The position numbers and the translations under genes were made by a program. From Microglena sp. YARC (lineage: Eukaryota; Chlorophyta; Chlorophyceae; Chlamydomonadales; Chlamydomonadaceae): DNA of 64,000 bases. Positions 50,801 to 62,015 of the stretch are shown here, in pieces (the stretch's first letter is position 1; every line of letters starts with the position of its first letter). Below the pieces are notes generated by a model. The model had not been told where the DNA came from, ran no database searches, and was given only the letters and a program-made list of their open reading frames with translations. The DNA lies in contig CM039465.1 of NCBI GenBank assembly GCA_022414725.1, positions 40,891,115 to 40,955,114 on the forward strand, written 5' to 3'.

Positions 50801-53800
50801 GGTGGTGGGGTGGTGGTGGGGAGGGTTGTTTAGTCATGCCATGGTTGGGGTTGAGGCTCTGTGGTGGTGGTGGTGGTGGTGGTGGTGGTTGGTGGTGGTG
50901 GTGACGCTCGGAGTGGGGAGGGCTTTGTTTAGTCATGCCATGGTTGGGGTTTGAGGCTCTGTGGTGGTGGTGTGGTGGTGTTGGGGGGGGAGGGTGTTTA
51001 GTCATGCCATGGTTAGGGGTTGAGTGCTCTGTGGTGGTGGTGGTGTGGTGTGGTGTGGGGGGGAGGGTTGTTTAGCTATGCCATGGGTTGGGGTGTTGAG
51101 GCCTCTGTGGTGGGTGGTGGGTGGTGGTGGTGGTGGGGGAGGGTCAGCCATGGTTGGGGGTTTGACGGCTCTGTGGTGGTGGTGGGTGGTGGGGGAGTGG
51201 TGTTTCAGTCATGGGTTGGGGTTGGGCTCTGTGGTGGTTGTGTTGTGGGGGGGGTGGTGTTGGTGTATGTTTGGTTGGGTTGGGTGTGGTGGTGGTGGTG
51301 GGGTGGGGGGGATGTTTAGTCATGCCATGGTTGATGGTTGGGGTTGAGTATGAGGCTCTATGGTAGGTGGTGGTGGTGGTGGCGGAGGGTGGTTTTGTCC
51401 ATGCCATGGTTGAGGTGGAGGGAGGGGTGACGGGTGGTGTCGTGGTGGTGGTGGGGGGGGGAGGTTGTTTAGCATGCATGGTTGGGGTTGAGGCTCTGTG
51501 TAGGTGTGGTGGTGGTGGTGGTGGTGGAGGGTTGTTTCGTCATGCATGTTAATAGGTTAAGAGGCTCTGTGTGTCGGTGGTGGTGTGGTAGGTGGTGGTG
51601 GTGGTGGGGGGGTGGAGGGTTGTTTAGTCATGCCATTGGTTGGGGTTGAGGCTCTGTGGGTGGTGGTGGTGATTCGGTGGTGGGGTGGTGGTTGGGGGGG
51701 AGGGTGTGTTTAGGTCTTGCATGGTGGGGGTTGAGGCCTTGTGGTGAGTGGTCGGTGGTGGTGGGTGTGGTGCGTGGGGCGAGAGGGTTGTTTAGTCATG
51801 CCATGGTTGGCGGTGAGGCTCTTGGTGGGTGTGGGGTGGGTGGTGGGGTGGTTGGGGGTGGGAGTTGGGGGGAGGGTTGTTTAGTCATGCATGGTTGGGG
51901 TTGAGGCTCTGTGGTGAGTGGTGGTGGTGGGTGGTGGGGGGGGAGGTTGTTTAGTTCATGCCCACTGGTGTGGGTTTTGGAGGGTGGTGGTGGAGGTGGG
52001 GGAGGGTGTTTAGTGCATTGTGGTGGTAGTGAGGCTCTGTGGTGGTGGTCGGTGGTGGTGGGAGGGTGGGGGGGGGAGGATTGTTTAGTCATGCCGATGG
52101 TTTGGGGTTGAGGCTCTTGTGGTGTCTGTGGTGGATGGTGGTGGTGGTGGGTGGGGGGGGGGGGGGGCAGGGTTGTTTAGTCATGCCATGGTTGGGTTGA
52201 GGCTCTGTGGTGGGTGGTGGTGGTGGTGGTCGCGGTGGCTTTTGTTTTTGTCATGTGGTGTTGGGGATTGAGGCCGGGGGGGGTGGTGGGGTGGTGTGTG
52301 TGTGGGGAGATCAGGTTGTTTGCCAATGGTTGGCGGTGAGGCTGCTATGGTGGTGGTGTAGGTGGTGGGGTGGTGGGAGAGGGTTGTTGCCAGAGCCTGG
52401 GAAGGGTGGGGTGGGTGAGTGGTGGTGGTGTGGGTGGTCGGGGGGGGGGGAGGGTTTGTTTCTCATGCCATGGTTGGGGTTGAGGCTCTGTTGGTGGTGG
52501 TGGTGGTGGTGGGGGGAGGGGTTTAGGCCTGTTGGGGACATAGGCCTCTTGTTTAGTATGCCCATGGTTGGGGTTTGAGGCTCTGGTGGTGGTGGTGAGC
52601 GTGGTGTGGTGGGTGGGGGTAGGCGGTGGTGGGGGAGTTGGTCGGAGGCGAGGGCTGGTTAGTCGGGGGTGAGAGGGGGGGTGGGGCGTGGTGGTGGATG
52701 GGTTGAGGGTTAAGGCACTGTGGTGGTGGTGGGGGGGAGGGGGGGGGGAGGTTGTTTAGTCATGCCATGGTTGGGTTGAGGGGCTCTGTGGTGGTGATGG
52801 TGGTGTGGTGGTGGTGGTGGTGGGGAGGGGTTGTTTAGTCATGCATGGTTGGGGTTGAGAGCTCGCTGTGGTGGTGGTGGTGGTGGTGGTGGTGGTGGTT
52901 GGTGGGTGGTGTGGGGGAGGGTGGTTTAGTCATGCCATGGTCTGGAGTTGAGGCTCTGTGGTGGTGGTGTGGTGGTGGGGGAGGGTTTGTTCAGTCATGC
53001 CATGTTTGCGGTTGAGGCCTCTGTGTGTGGTGTGTGGTGGGTGGGGAGGTATGATTTAAGTCATGCCACTGGATTGGGGTTGAGGCTCTGTGGTGCGTGG
53101 TGGTGGTGGGAATGGGTTGTTTAGTCATGGCCATTGGTTGGGGTTGAGGCACTGTGTTGGTGTTTGTTGTTGGTGTTGGTGTGGTGGTGGTGCGTGTGGG
53201 GAGGATTGTTTAGTCATGCCATGGTTGGGGTGAGGCTTCTGGTGGTGGTTGGTGGTGGTGGTGGGTGGTGGTGGTGGTGGTGGGGGAGGGTTGTTTAGCT
53301 CAGCCAATGGTTGGGGTTGAGGCCTGTGGTGGTGGTGTGGTTGGTGGCTGGTGGTGGTGGTGGTGGTGGGAGGGTTGTTTAGTCCATGCCATGGTCTGGG
53401 GTTGAGGCACTGTGGTGGTGGTGGTGGCTGGTGGTGGGGGGGAGGGTTGTTTTTAGTCCATGCCATGTTAGGGTTAAGGCTCTGTGGTGGTGGTGGTGGT
53501 GGTAGAGTTGGTGTGGGGGGGGGGAGGGTTGTTAAAGCGATAGCCATGGTTGGGGTTGAGGCTCTGTGGTGGTGGTGGTGGTGGTGGTGGTGGTGGGGGA
53601 GGGTTGTTTAGTCATGCCATGGTTGGGGGTTGAGGGCTTGTGGTGGTGGTGGTGGTGGTGGTTGTGGTGGTGGTGGTGGTTGGGGGGGGGAGGGTTGTTT
53701 AGTCCATGCCATGGTTTGGGGTTGAGGCTCTGTGGTGGTGGTGGTGGTAGGTGGTGGTCGGTGTGGTGGTGGAGGTGGGGGAGGGTTGGGTTTAGTCATG

Positions 53801-55500
53801 CATGGTTTGGGGTTGAGGCTCTGTGGTGGTGGTGGTGGGTGGTTGTGGGGGGGGGAGGCGGTTTGTTTAGTCATGCCAGGGTTGGGTTGAGGGCTGTGGT
53901 GGTGGTGGTGTGGTGGTGGTGTGGGGGGGGGAGGATTGTTAGCTATGCCAGGTTGGGGTTGAGGCTCTGTGGTGGTGGTGGGTGGTGGGTGGTGGTGGGG
54001 AGGGTTGTTTAGTCAATGGCATGGTTTGGGGGAGTTGAGGCTCTGTGGTGTGGTGTGTGGGGTGTGGTGTGTGGTGGTGGTGTGGTGTGGTGGTGGTGGG
54101 GGGGGGCGATGTTGTTTAGTCATGCCATGGTTGGGGGTTGAGGCTCTAATGGTGGTGGTGGTGGTGGTGGTGGTGGTGGTGGTGGGGGAGGGTTGTTATA
54201 GTCATGCCATGGTTGGGGTTGAGGCTCTCGTGGTGGTGGTGGTGGTGGTGTGGTGGGGGAGGGTTGTTTAGTCATGCCATGGTTGGGGTTGAGGCTCTGT
54301 GGTGGTGGTGGTGGGGTGCCGTGTGGTGGTGGTGGGGGAGGGTTTGTTTTTAAGTTCATGCCATGGTTTGGGGTTGAGGCTCTGTGGTGGTGGTGTGGTG
54401 TGGTGGTGTGGTTGGGGGGGGAGGGTTGTTTAGTCATGCATGGTTTGGGGTTTGAGGCTCTGTGGTGGTGGTGGTGGTGGTCGGTGGGAGGGTTGTTCAG
54501 TCATGCATGGTTGAGGGTTGGGAGGCCTGTGTGGTGGTGGTGGTGTTGGGGGAGGGTTGCTTTAGTCATGCATGGTTGGGGTTGACGGCTCTGTGGTGGT
54601 GGTGGTGGTTTGGGGAGGAGAGTTGTTAGTCATGCCATGGTTGGGGTGAGGCAACTGTGTTGGTGTTGTTGTTGGTGTTGGTGGTGGTGTGGTGGTGGTG
54701 GAGGGAGGATTGTTTAGTCATGCCATGGGTTGGGGTTGAGGCTCTGGTGGTGGGTGGTGGGTGGTGGTGGTGCGTGGTGGTGTGGTGAGGGAGGGGTTGT
54801 TTAGGTCATTGCCATAGGTTGGGTTGAAGGCCTCCTGTGGTGGTGGTGGTGGTGGTGGTGGTGGTGGTGGTGGTGGTGGCGGGAAGAGGTTGTAATTTAG
54901 TCCATGCATGGTTGGGTTGAGGCACTGTGGGTGGTGGTGGTTGGTGGTGGTGGGGGGAGGGTTGTCTACCTACAGTCCATGCCATGGTTGGGGTAAGCGC
55001 TCTGTGGTGGTGGTAGGTGTGGTTGGGGGGGGAGGGTCATGTTTAGTCATGGCCATGGTTGGGGTTAGGCTCTGTGGTGAGTGGTGGTGGTGGTGGTGGT
55101 GCTGGGGGAGGGTTGTTCAGTCATCCATGGTTGGAGGTGAGGCCTGTGGTTGGTGGTGGTGGGTGGGGGAAGGGTTGTTTAGTCATGCCATGGTTTAAAG
55201 GTTGAGCTGCTGTGGTGGTGGTGGTGGTGGTGGTGGTGTGGTGGGGGTGGTGGTGGGGAGGGTTGTTTAGTCATGCATGGTTGGGGTTGAGGCTCTGTGG
55301 TGGTGGTGATGGTGGTGGGGTGGTGGTTGGGGGGGGGGGGAGGGTTGTTTAGTCATGCCATGGTTGGGTTAGACAGGCTCTGTGGTGTGGATGTGGTGGT
55401 GGGGGATGGTTTGTTTAGTCATGCCATGGTTGGGGTGGAGGCTCTGTGGTGGTGGTGGTGGTGGTGGGGAGGGTTGTTTAGTCATGGCATGTTGGGTTGA
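44827..55500 (-). repeat. Giant acceptor-side minisatellite (about 10.7 kb, ~62-bp unit)
   Basis: Coding-strand unit: catgactaaacaaccctccc, (ccacca)n, ccacagag, then cctcaaccccaaccatgg. The real exon starts cctcagccccaaccatggcg after an AG. Each unit therefore contains a branch-point-like gactaaac, pyrimidine tract, AG and the exon's first ~20 bases. Dividing the length by 62 gives roughly 170 units. Units adjacent to the exon (44930-45010) include about 80 bp more of exon. Indels are frequent. The array ends in the assembly gap, so its true size is unknown. Confidence 0.95.
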
Positions 55501-56500
55501 NNNNNNNNNNNNNNNNNNNNNNNNNNNNNNNNNNNNNNNNNNNNNNNNNNNNNNNNNNNNNNNNNNNNNNNNNNNNNNNNNNNNNNNNNNNNNNNNNNNN
55601 NNNNNNNNNNNNNNNNNNNNNNNNNNNNNNNNNNNNNNNNNNNNNNNNNNNNNNNNNNNNNNNNNNNNNNNNNNNNNNNNNNNNNNNNNNNNNNNNNNNN
55701 NNNNNNNNNNNNNNNNNNNNNNNNNNNNNNNNNNNNNNNNNNNNNNNNNNNNNNNNNNNNNNNNNNNNNNNNNNNNNNNNNNNNNNNNNNNNNNNNNNNN
55801 NNNNNNNNNNNNNNNNNNNNNNNNNNNNNNNNNNNNNNNNNNNNNNNNNNNNNNNNNNNNNNNNNNNNNNNNNNNNNNNNNNNNNNNNNNNNNNNNNNNN
55901 NNNNNNNNNNNNNNNNNNNNNNNNNNNNNNNNNNNNNNNNNNNNNNNNNNNNNNNNNNNNNNNNNNNNNNNNNNNNNNNNNNNNNNNNNNNNNNNNNNNN
56001 NNNNNNNNNNNNNNNNNNNNNNNNNNNNNNNNNNNNNNNNNNNNNNNNNNNNNNNNNNNNNNNNNNNNNNNNNNNNNNNNNNNNNNNNNNNNNNNNNNNN
56101 NNNNNNNNNNNNNNNNNNNNNNNNNNNNNNNNNNNNNNNNNNNNNNNNNNNNNNNNNNNNNNNNNNNNNNNNNNNNNNNNNNNNNNNNNNNNNNNNNNNN
56201 NNNNNNNNNNNNNNNNNNNNNNNNNNNNNNNNNNNNNNNNNNNNNNNNNNNNNNNNNNNNNNNNNNNNNNNNNNNNNNNNNNNNNNNNNNNNNNNNNNNN
56301 NNNNNNNNNNNNNNNNNNNNNNNNNNNNNNNNNNNNNNNNNNNNNNNNNNNNNNNNNNNNNNNNNNNNNNNNNNNNNNNNNNNNNNNNNNNNNNNNNNNN
56401 NNNNNNNNNNNNNNNNNNNNNNNNNNNNNNNNNNNNNNNNNNNNNNNNNNNNNNNNNNNNNNNNNNNNNNNNNNNNNNNNNNNNNNNNNNNNNNNNNNNN
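55501..56500. other. Assembly gap (1,000 N)
   Basis: Exactly 1,000 N, a placeholder size. It begins inside the giant array and ends inside a partial exon, so frames drawn through it are meaningless. Confidence 0.99.
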
Positions 56501-56553
56501 GGCTATCCCGTGCAACATGAGCTCGTTGATCATCTTGTGCTTATTGAAAGCCC
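56501..56553 (-). CDS. Partial exon adjoining the gap
   Basis: The minus strand reads VWAFNKHKMINELMLHGIA up to the gap edge. The start of this peptide coincides with the ggggtctggg word that begins the repeat units at 56.57-57.76 kb, so the upstream boundary is unclear. The pattern W.FN....(L)...(L)HG could be a C2 strand following an NP.W motif, but that is a guess. The remainder lies in the N gap. Confidence 0.4.
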
Positions 56554-56569
56554 AGACCCCGATACGCAC

Positions 56570-57369
56570 ACCCCCCCACCCCCACCCACCCCGATACCTG
56601 TGAGGTGAAACCCATCCCCCCCCACACCTGGATTGTCGGTGGGAACCCACAGACCCCTCCCCCCCCCCTCCCGCACCCCTCCCCCCTCCCCCCCCACAAT
56701 CACACACCTGTGAGGTGAACCCAACCCCGAAGCACCCCCAGCCCACCCCACATCACACCTGTGAGGTGAACCCTCCTCCCCACACCTGAGGTGAAACCCC
56801 CCCCCACACAGCCTCGTGAGTGAGAGCGCGCGAGACGCGGCCGAGGCAGGAGCGCGCGCGGGGCCGCGGGCGGGGCCGCGCCATACCTGGTGTGAGGTGA
56901 AAACACCTCCCCCCCACACCTTGTGTGGTGAACCCAGACCCCTCACCCCCCCTCCTCCCCCCCCCCCTCCCCCCCCCCCCCCCACACACCACACACCACA
57001 CACACACCTGGAGGTGAACCCAGACCCTGAGCACCCCCCCCCGCCCCCCCCCCCCCACCCCCCCCCCCCCCCCTCCCCCCCCACCTCCCCTATACGGTGA
57101 GGTGAACCCCTCCCCCCCTCACTGTGAGGTGAACCCCAGACCCGGCCCCCCCCCCCCACCACACACACACACACACACACACAACCTGTGAGGTGAACTT
57201 TCTCCCCCCACAGCCTGTGGAGGTGAACCCAGACCCCGAGCCTCCCCCCCACCCCTCCCCCAACCCCCCCCAACCCCCCACCTGTGAAGTGAACCCTCCC
57301 CCCAACACCTGTGAGGTGTAACCAGACCCCAGACCGCGCCACTCCCAACACCACACACACACACACTTG

Positions 57370-57402
<33 letters not shown>

Positions 57403-57750
57403 ATAACCTGTGAGTAACCCAGACCCTGAGCACCCCCCCACACCACACACACACCTGACCCCCGCAACACTCAACTCCCCAACCTGTGAGGTGAACCCAG
57501 CCCCCCACCTCCCACTAACCCCGACCCCTCTTCCTCACCCCCCACCACGCCCGACAGAGCTTCAAGACCCTTCACCTAACCCCGCGCGAGCCCACCCCAC
57601 CCCACACCTGTGAGGTGAACCCAAAAGACCCAAGGGCACCCCCCTCACCCTTTCCACACCACCTGACCCCCCCCATACCTGTTGTAGGTGAAACCCAGAA
57701 CACCCCCCCCCCCCCCCCCATACCTGTGGGTGAACCCAGACCCCGAGGCC
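56570..57750 (-). repeat. Donor-side array of the 57750 exon end, C/G-rich
   Basis: Coding-strand units of 55-90 bp: cggggtctgggttcacctca, cag, then gt(g/a)tggggg. The exon at about 57.75 kb ends with the same ggtctgggttcacccacag and gtatgg. At least twelve copies keep a cag-gt junction. Poly-C tracts (57368-57402 and others) separate them. Confidence 0.85.
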
Positions 57751-57870
57751 GTACACCGTGCCCGCATGTTCGTTTCTTCAACGGAGCCGCCCTTTGGAAC
57801 CCCCCGTCTTGCTGATGTCTTGTTACCTCCATCAGCGTTAATAGTTGCCCTCACGGGGTGTCCGCTGCCT
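57733..57870 (-). CDS. Candidate exon, minus strand
   Basis: Open minus-strand frame reading GHPVRATINADGGNKTSARR, GVPKGGSVEETNMRARC and TASGSGFTHR, ending at a donor-like gtatgg. Acceptor candidates are gcgaggcag (before 57870) or a ctctgtcctcaag further up. The GHP...(V)...GGNKT pattern is weakly reminiscent of a C2 strand pair but not diagnostic. It is supported mainly by the adjacent array, which repeats its 3' end with the donor. Confidence 0.4.
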
Positions 57871-58169
57871 CGCGCCAACTTGACCCCAGGCCGAGATCAT
57901 GCAATCTTGAGGACAGAGGAAAGGGCAAAGATATTTTTAGATTTTGTTTTTACAGCGTCGGCTATCAGTGTCGGCTAACCTCGTGCAACTAGCACCAAGA
58001 CGGGAGGTCATTGCATTTGGCAGGGAGTGAAAAATAGTTTTTAGTTGTATGTTGGATTTGTGCGGTAGCCAGTTGTATGATCTGCCCAAAAAGTGAGTTT
58101 GTTATGGAACGCCACGCATGTTGAGACAGGCGGCCGAATAAAACAGCTCTTCATTTTTATTCTAGTCAA

Positions 58170-58420
58170 CCACATCTAGCAAACCTGATTCATCATCATC
58201 ATCATTCATCATCATCATATCAATCATCAATCTCATCATTCATAATAGGTAATAATAATAATAATAATACTAATACTAATACTAATACTAATTACTAATA
58301 CTAATACTAATACTAATACTAATACTTAATACTAAATTACTCAATACTAATACTAATACTAATACTAATACTAATTCTAATTACTAATACTAATACTAAT
58401 ACTATTGACTAACAATAACA
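58170..58420. repeat. (ATC)n and (ACTAAT)n microsatellites
   Basis: tcatcatcatc words, then about 25 actaat/actaata units with single-base indels. Confidence 0.93.
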
Positions 58421-58494
58421 GGATAACAATACAAAATAAAATTTACAACTTGAATTCAGAGGTAGTATTCCCTTCCCATACCCATAACAAACTT

Positions 58495-58900
58495 GGACTG
58501 GTAAAGCCGTAGCCAGTCGCCATCGTAGGTGGAAATCGCTGTTAGTGGGATGAAAAAAACAATGAAGGGAAGAACCCTCGGCACTGGCTTGGCTGTGAAG
58601 CTGTAGCAGCCGCCAACGTAGGCGTAATGGTGTTGTGTCTTGGCGTTGGCTGCTTGTGAAGCCTGTAGCAAGAATCCGTCCGACGTAGGCAGTAATGGTT
58701 GTTTGTGTGGGTTGGCCCCAGTGCAAGCAACCAATGGGGACCCCCCCACCCCGCCTTAGAAATCCCTTCCACCAAACTCCGGGGGGGATAAGCGGTACAT
58801 AGTTTACATCTATCACACCCTAACCCACCCTGGATCCGAAACTAATCCCCGCAACCCCACTACCCCAATGAACAACTACAGGTGCTCCCCTCTCACCTTG
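58495..58900 (-). repeat. Tandem repeat with a decayed donor-side copy of the 58914 exon
   Basis: 58500-58735 has about four ~55-bp units of ctgtagcagccgccaacgta ggcgtaatggttg. At 58755-58800 the strand carries a diverged echo of the exon end (aatcccttccaccaaactcc ... gataagcggtac against aatcttccttgcgccaaacc ... gagaaagcgtac). Confidence 0.65.
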
Positions 58901-58913
58901 GCAAATCTTCCTT

Positions 58914-59008
58914 GCGCCAAACCTCAGGTAGGAGAAAGCGTACGTCGTACCTTCTTGCAGGCCGGTAGTCCATGTCCGCAGCATCCGTGTGAAGCAGCAT
59001 GGTCACTG
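58914..59008 (-). CDS. Internal exon, phase-compatible with the 60755 exon
   Basis: Acceptor ctgtcttgctttcag, then TG that completes a Val codon with the G left by the 60755 donor. The frame reads TMLLHTDAADMDYRPARRYD and VRFLLPEVWRKEDLP to the donor gtgaga (an earlier gtacga is possible). Continuity of frame and phase with the upstream exon supports a shared gene. No known domain is recognised. The sequence resembles the peripheral part of a C2-type beta sandwich only loosely. Confidence 0.55.
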
Positions 59009-59199
59009 AAAGCAAGACAGGCAAGTCGTCAAGTAAGATGTGTGTAGTGTATGTATGTTACCACAACCAATTACTACCAACACAAACCAACAAACACCAA
59101 CACCATTCAAGTAGAACGAACTCAGCTGCACCACACACTATCTCAGCCACAGGACTATCGGGAAGGCGGCAGCTCCTCCACCACCGTCACTATAACAAC

Positions 59200-60754
59200 C
59201 ACAGCAGCAGCTTTACCACAACCGCCACCACACACTACCTCACCTCCAGAGTGTACGTCATCCATTTCCCATGACAGCAGCGGCACGCTGAACTTCGGGC
59301 CGACTGTGGGAAGGCGGCATCAGCAGCACCTCCAACACCACCACCACAGCAGCAGCTTTACTACAACTGCCACCACACACTATTTCACCTCCAGAGTGCG
59401 CATCATCCATTTCCAATGACAGCAGATGAATGCTGAACTTCGGGCCAACAGTGGGACGGCGGCATCAGCAGCAGCAAGCAGCAGCACCACCGAATCCTCA
59501 CCACCACACCACCGCCGCAACACAAAAACAGCATCAGGTTTATCACGATCGCCACCACACACTACCTCACCTCCAGAGTGTACGTCATCCATTTCCCATG
59601 AAAGCAGTGGAACGTAACCACACATGCAGCAGCGGCACCACCACCACCACCACCACCGCAACACACAAACAGCAGCAGCTTTATCACGACCGCCACCACA
59701 ACACTGACCTCACCTCCAGAGTGTACGTCATCCATTTCCATGAAAGCAGTGGAACGTGGACCACATATGCCAGCAGCAGCACCACCACCATCCTCACCAC
59801 CACCACCACCACCACACCACCACCACCACCAACCACCGCAACACAAAAACAGCAGCAGCTTTATCAGGACCACCACCACACACTACCTCAACTCCCGAGT
59901 GCACGTCATCCATTTCCCATGACAGCAGAGAAACACAACCACACATGCAGCAGCAGCACCACCATCATTATCCTCACCACCACCACCACCACCACCACCA
60001 CCACAACACAAAAACAGCAGCAGCTTTATCACGACCACCACCACACACTACCCCACATCCAGAGTGCGCGTCATCCATTTCCCATGACAGCAGAGAAACA
60101 CCACACATGCAGCAGCAGCAGCACCATCATTATCCTCACCACCACCACCACCACCACCACCACAAGACAAAACAGCAGCAGCTTTATCACGACTACCACC
60201 ACACACTACCCCACATCCAGTGTGCACGTCATCCATTTCCCATGACAGCAGAGAAACACAACCACACATGCAGCAGCAGCAGCACCATCATTATCCTCAC
60301 CACCACCACCACCACCACCACCACCGCAAGACAAAAACAGCAGCAGCTTTATCACGACCACCACCACACACTACCCTACATCCAGAGTGCACGTCATCCA
60401 TTTCCCATGACAGCAGAAAAACACAACCACACATTCAGCACCAGCACCAGCACCATCCTCACCACCACTACCACCACAAGACTGACAGCAGAGAAACACC
60501 ACACATGCAGCAGCAGCAGCACCATCATTATCCTCACCACCACCACCACCACCACCACAAGACAAAAACAGCAGCAGGTTTATCACGACCGCCACCACAC
60601 ACTACCCCACCTCCAGAGTGTACGTCATCCATTTCCCATGACAGCAGCGGCACGCTGAACTTTGGGCTGACTGTGGGAAGGCGGCATCAGCACCACCACC
60701 ACCACCACCACCACAGCTGCAGCTTACCACGACCGCCACCACACACTACCTCAC
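59200..60754 (-). repeat. Donor-side array: nine copies of the 60755 exon end with (CAC)n and (CAG)n
   Basis: Coding-strand units of about 145-230 bp: (gtg)n, tgctg runs, then (in the first and last copies) cccgaagttcagcgtgccgc, catgggaaatggatgacgta, cactctgga and gtgaggtagtgtgtgg. Copies of the exon end occur at about 59247, 59391, 59573, 59718, 59893, 60058, 60218, 60382 and 60611. Most retain the donor. His/Thr/Gln-rich plus-strand frames are artefacts. Confidence 0.93.
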
Positions 60755-61121
60755 CTCCAGAGTGTACGTCATCCATTTCCCACGACAGCAGCGGCACGCT
60801 GAACTTCGGGCCGACGGTGGGAAGGCGGATGTATTTACTATGCCTCCTTCTCTCAGGCGGCTCATCACAGTCCATCTCTGCCTCCTTGTCCGCAGCCATG
60901 TGTGTCAACAAGAGCTGGAGCATACATATAGTCTTCTTCCCGATCAGCGTACCGGCCCGCGTTTTGCTGTTGGTGATGTACAGCGAGATGTGGATGGGGC
61001 TCGGGGCTCCAGGGGACGGACTTCACAGAAATGAACAAAAGCTCTGCTCCACCTTGGCGGTTTGGGTGACTGGGCAGAGGCGGCGCAGCTTGCTGATGTG
61101 CATTTGCTTGGCGTACTTGAC
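60755..61121 (-). CDS. C2-like exon, interrupted by an in-frame TGA
   Basis: Acceptor ctccaccag, 367 bp, donor gtgagg. It encodes VKYAKQMHISKLRRLCPVTQ and TAKVEQSF, then after TGA at 61025-61023 the same frame resumes as PIHISLYITNSKTRAGTLIG, KKTICMLQLLLTHMAADKEA, ERRRHSKYIRLPTVGPKFSV and PLLSWEMDDVHSG. The AKVEQSF ... (H)ISLYI.NS...G.LIGKK.I order fits C2 strands. Between the two parts a neighbouring frame reads LLFISVKSVPWSPEP, which suits a C2 loop better, so a pair of compensating one-base indels (assembly error or real) may explain the stop. Phase 0 in, 1 out. Confidence 0.6.
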
Positions 61122-61850
61122 CTGGTGGAGATGGGGGATGAGAGAAGTGGGAGATAGTGGAGAAGGGAGATGTTATGTGGGATATGGTAAATGGGAGATA
61201 GTAGAGATGGGAGATAGTGGGTGCTTTTGTTTAGGAGGCAGTTGCCGGGGTTAAGGATTTAGGATGCTCTGCTCCACCTTGGCTGCTTGGGTGACAGGGC
61301 TGAGGCGGCGTAGCTTGCTGATGTGCATTTGCTTGGCGTACTTGACCTGATGGGGATGGGGATGAGGGTGTTTTGGCAAAAGGAGGAAGTTGCTGGGGTT
61401 AGGGTTTAGGGTGAGGGTGAGGGTTTTAGGGTGCTCTGCTCCACCTCGGCGCTTGGCGGCTTGCTGATGTGCATTTGCTTGGCGTACTTGACCTGGTGGG
61501 GATAGAATATGGGAAATGGGAGATGGGAGAGATGGGAAAATAGTATTGTGAATATGGGAAATGGGAGATAGGAAATGGGATATGAGAAATGGGAGAAGGG
61601 AGATGGTATGTGGGAGATGGGAAATGGGATATGAGAAATGGGAGAAGGGAGATGGTATGTGGGAGATGGGAAATGGGAGATAGTGGAGATGGGAGAAGTG
61701 GGTGCTTTTGTTTAGGAGGCAGTTGCCGGGGTTAAGGATTTAGGGTGCTCTGCTCCACCTTGGCTGTTAGGGTGAAAGGCAGAGGCGGCGTGGATTGCTG
61801 ATGTATTACATTTGCTTGGCGTAATTGACCTGGTGGAGATGTGAGAAGTG
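61122..61850 (-). repeat. Acceptor-side array: three copies of the 61121 exon start
   Basis: Coding-strand copies of gtcaagtacgccaagcaaat, gcacatcagcaagc and cgccgcctc...gccaaggtggagcagag after ...caccag occur at about 61345-61265, 61492-61432 and 61832-61745. One extends as far as AKVEQS in frame. They are separated by gggagatgggaaatggg purine tracts. Confidence 0.9.
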
Positions 61851-61935
61851 GGAGATAGTGGAGCTGGGAAATGGTATGTGGAATATGGGAAATGGGAGAA
61901 GGGAGATGGTACGTGGGTTATGGGAAATGGGGGTG
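61500..61935. repeat. GGGAAATGGGAGATA simple repeat
   Basis: Irregular 7-14-bp purine units interleaved with the exon-start copies. A tract with the same words lies at 61125-61215. Confidence 0.9.
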
Positions 61936-62015
61936 CTTTTGTTTAGGAGGCAGACTAAATTCCCCTATCAGGCTGTCCGAAGGCTACACGGCACAAGCAT
62001 GTGCCCCCCCTGATC

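Noticed and set aside
45100..55500. Dozens of Gly/Val/Trp-rich or Pro/His/Thr-rich open frames on both strands
   Set aside because: All derive from GGT/CCA runs in the giant array. Frames change with every indel and none has splice or start context.
44790..55500. All indels between array units as biological variation
   Set aside because: Single-base losses and gains in homopolymers are so frequent that consensus errors of a long-read draft probably contribute. Unit-to-unit differences should not be over-read.
55382..56746. Long frames running through N
   Set aside because: They are unknown bases in the assembly gap, not coding sequence.
59430..61254. His/Thr/Gln-rich plus-strand frames of 270-344 residues
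   Set aside because: They are shadows of (CAC)n/(CAG)n in the donor-side array on the opposite strand.
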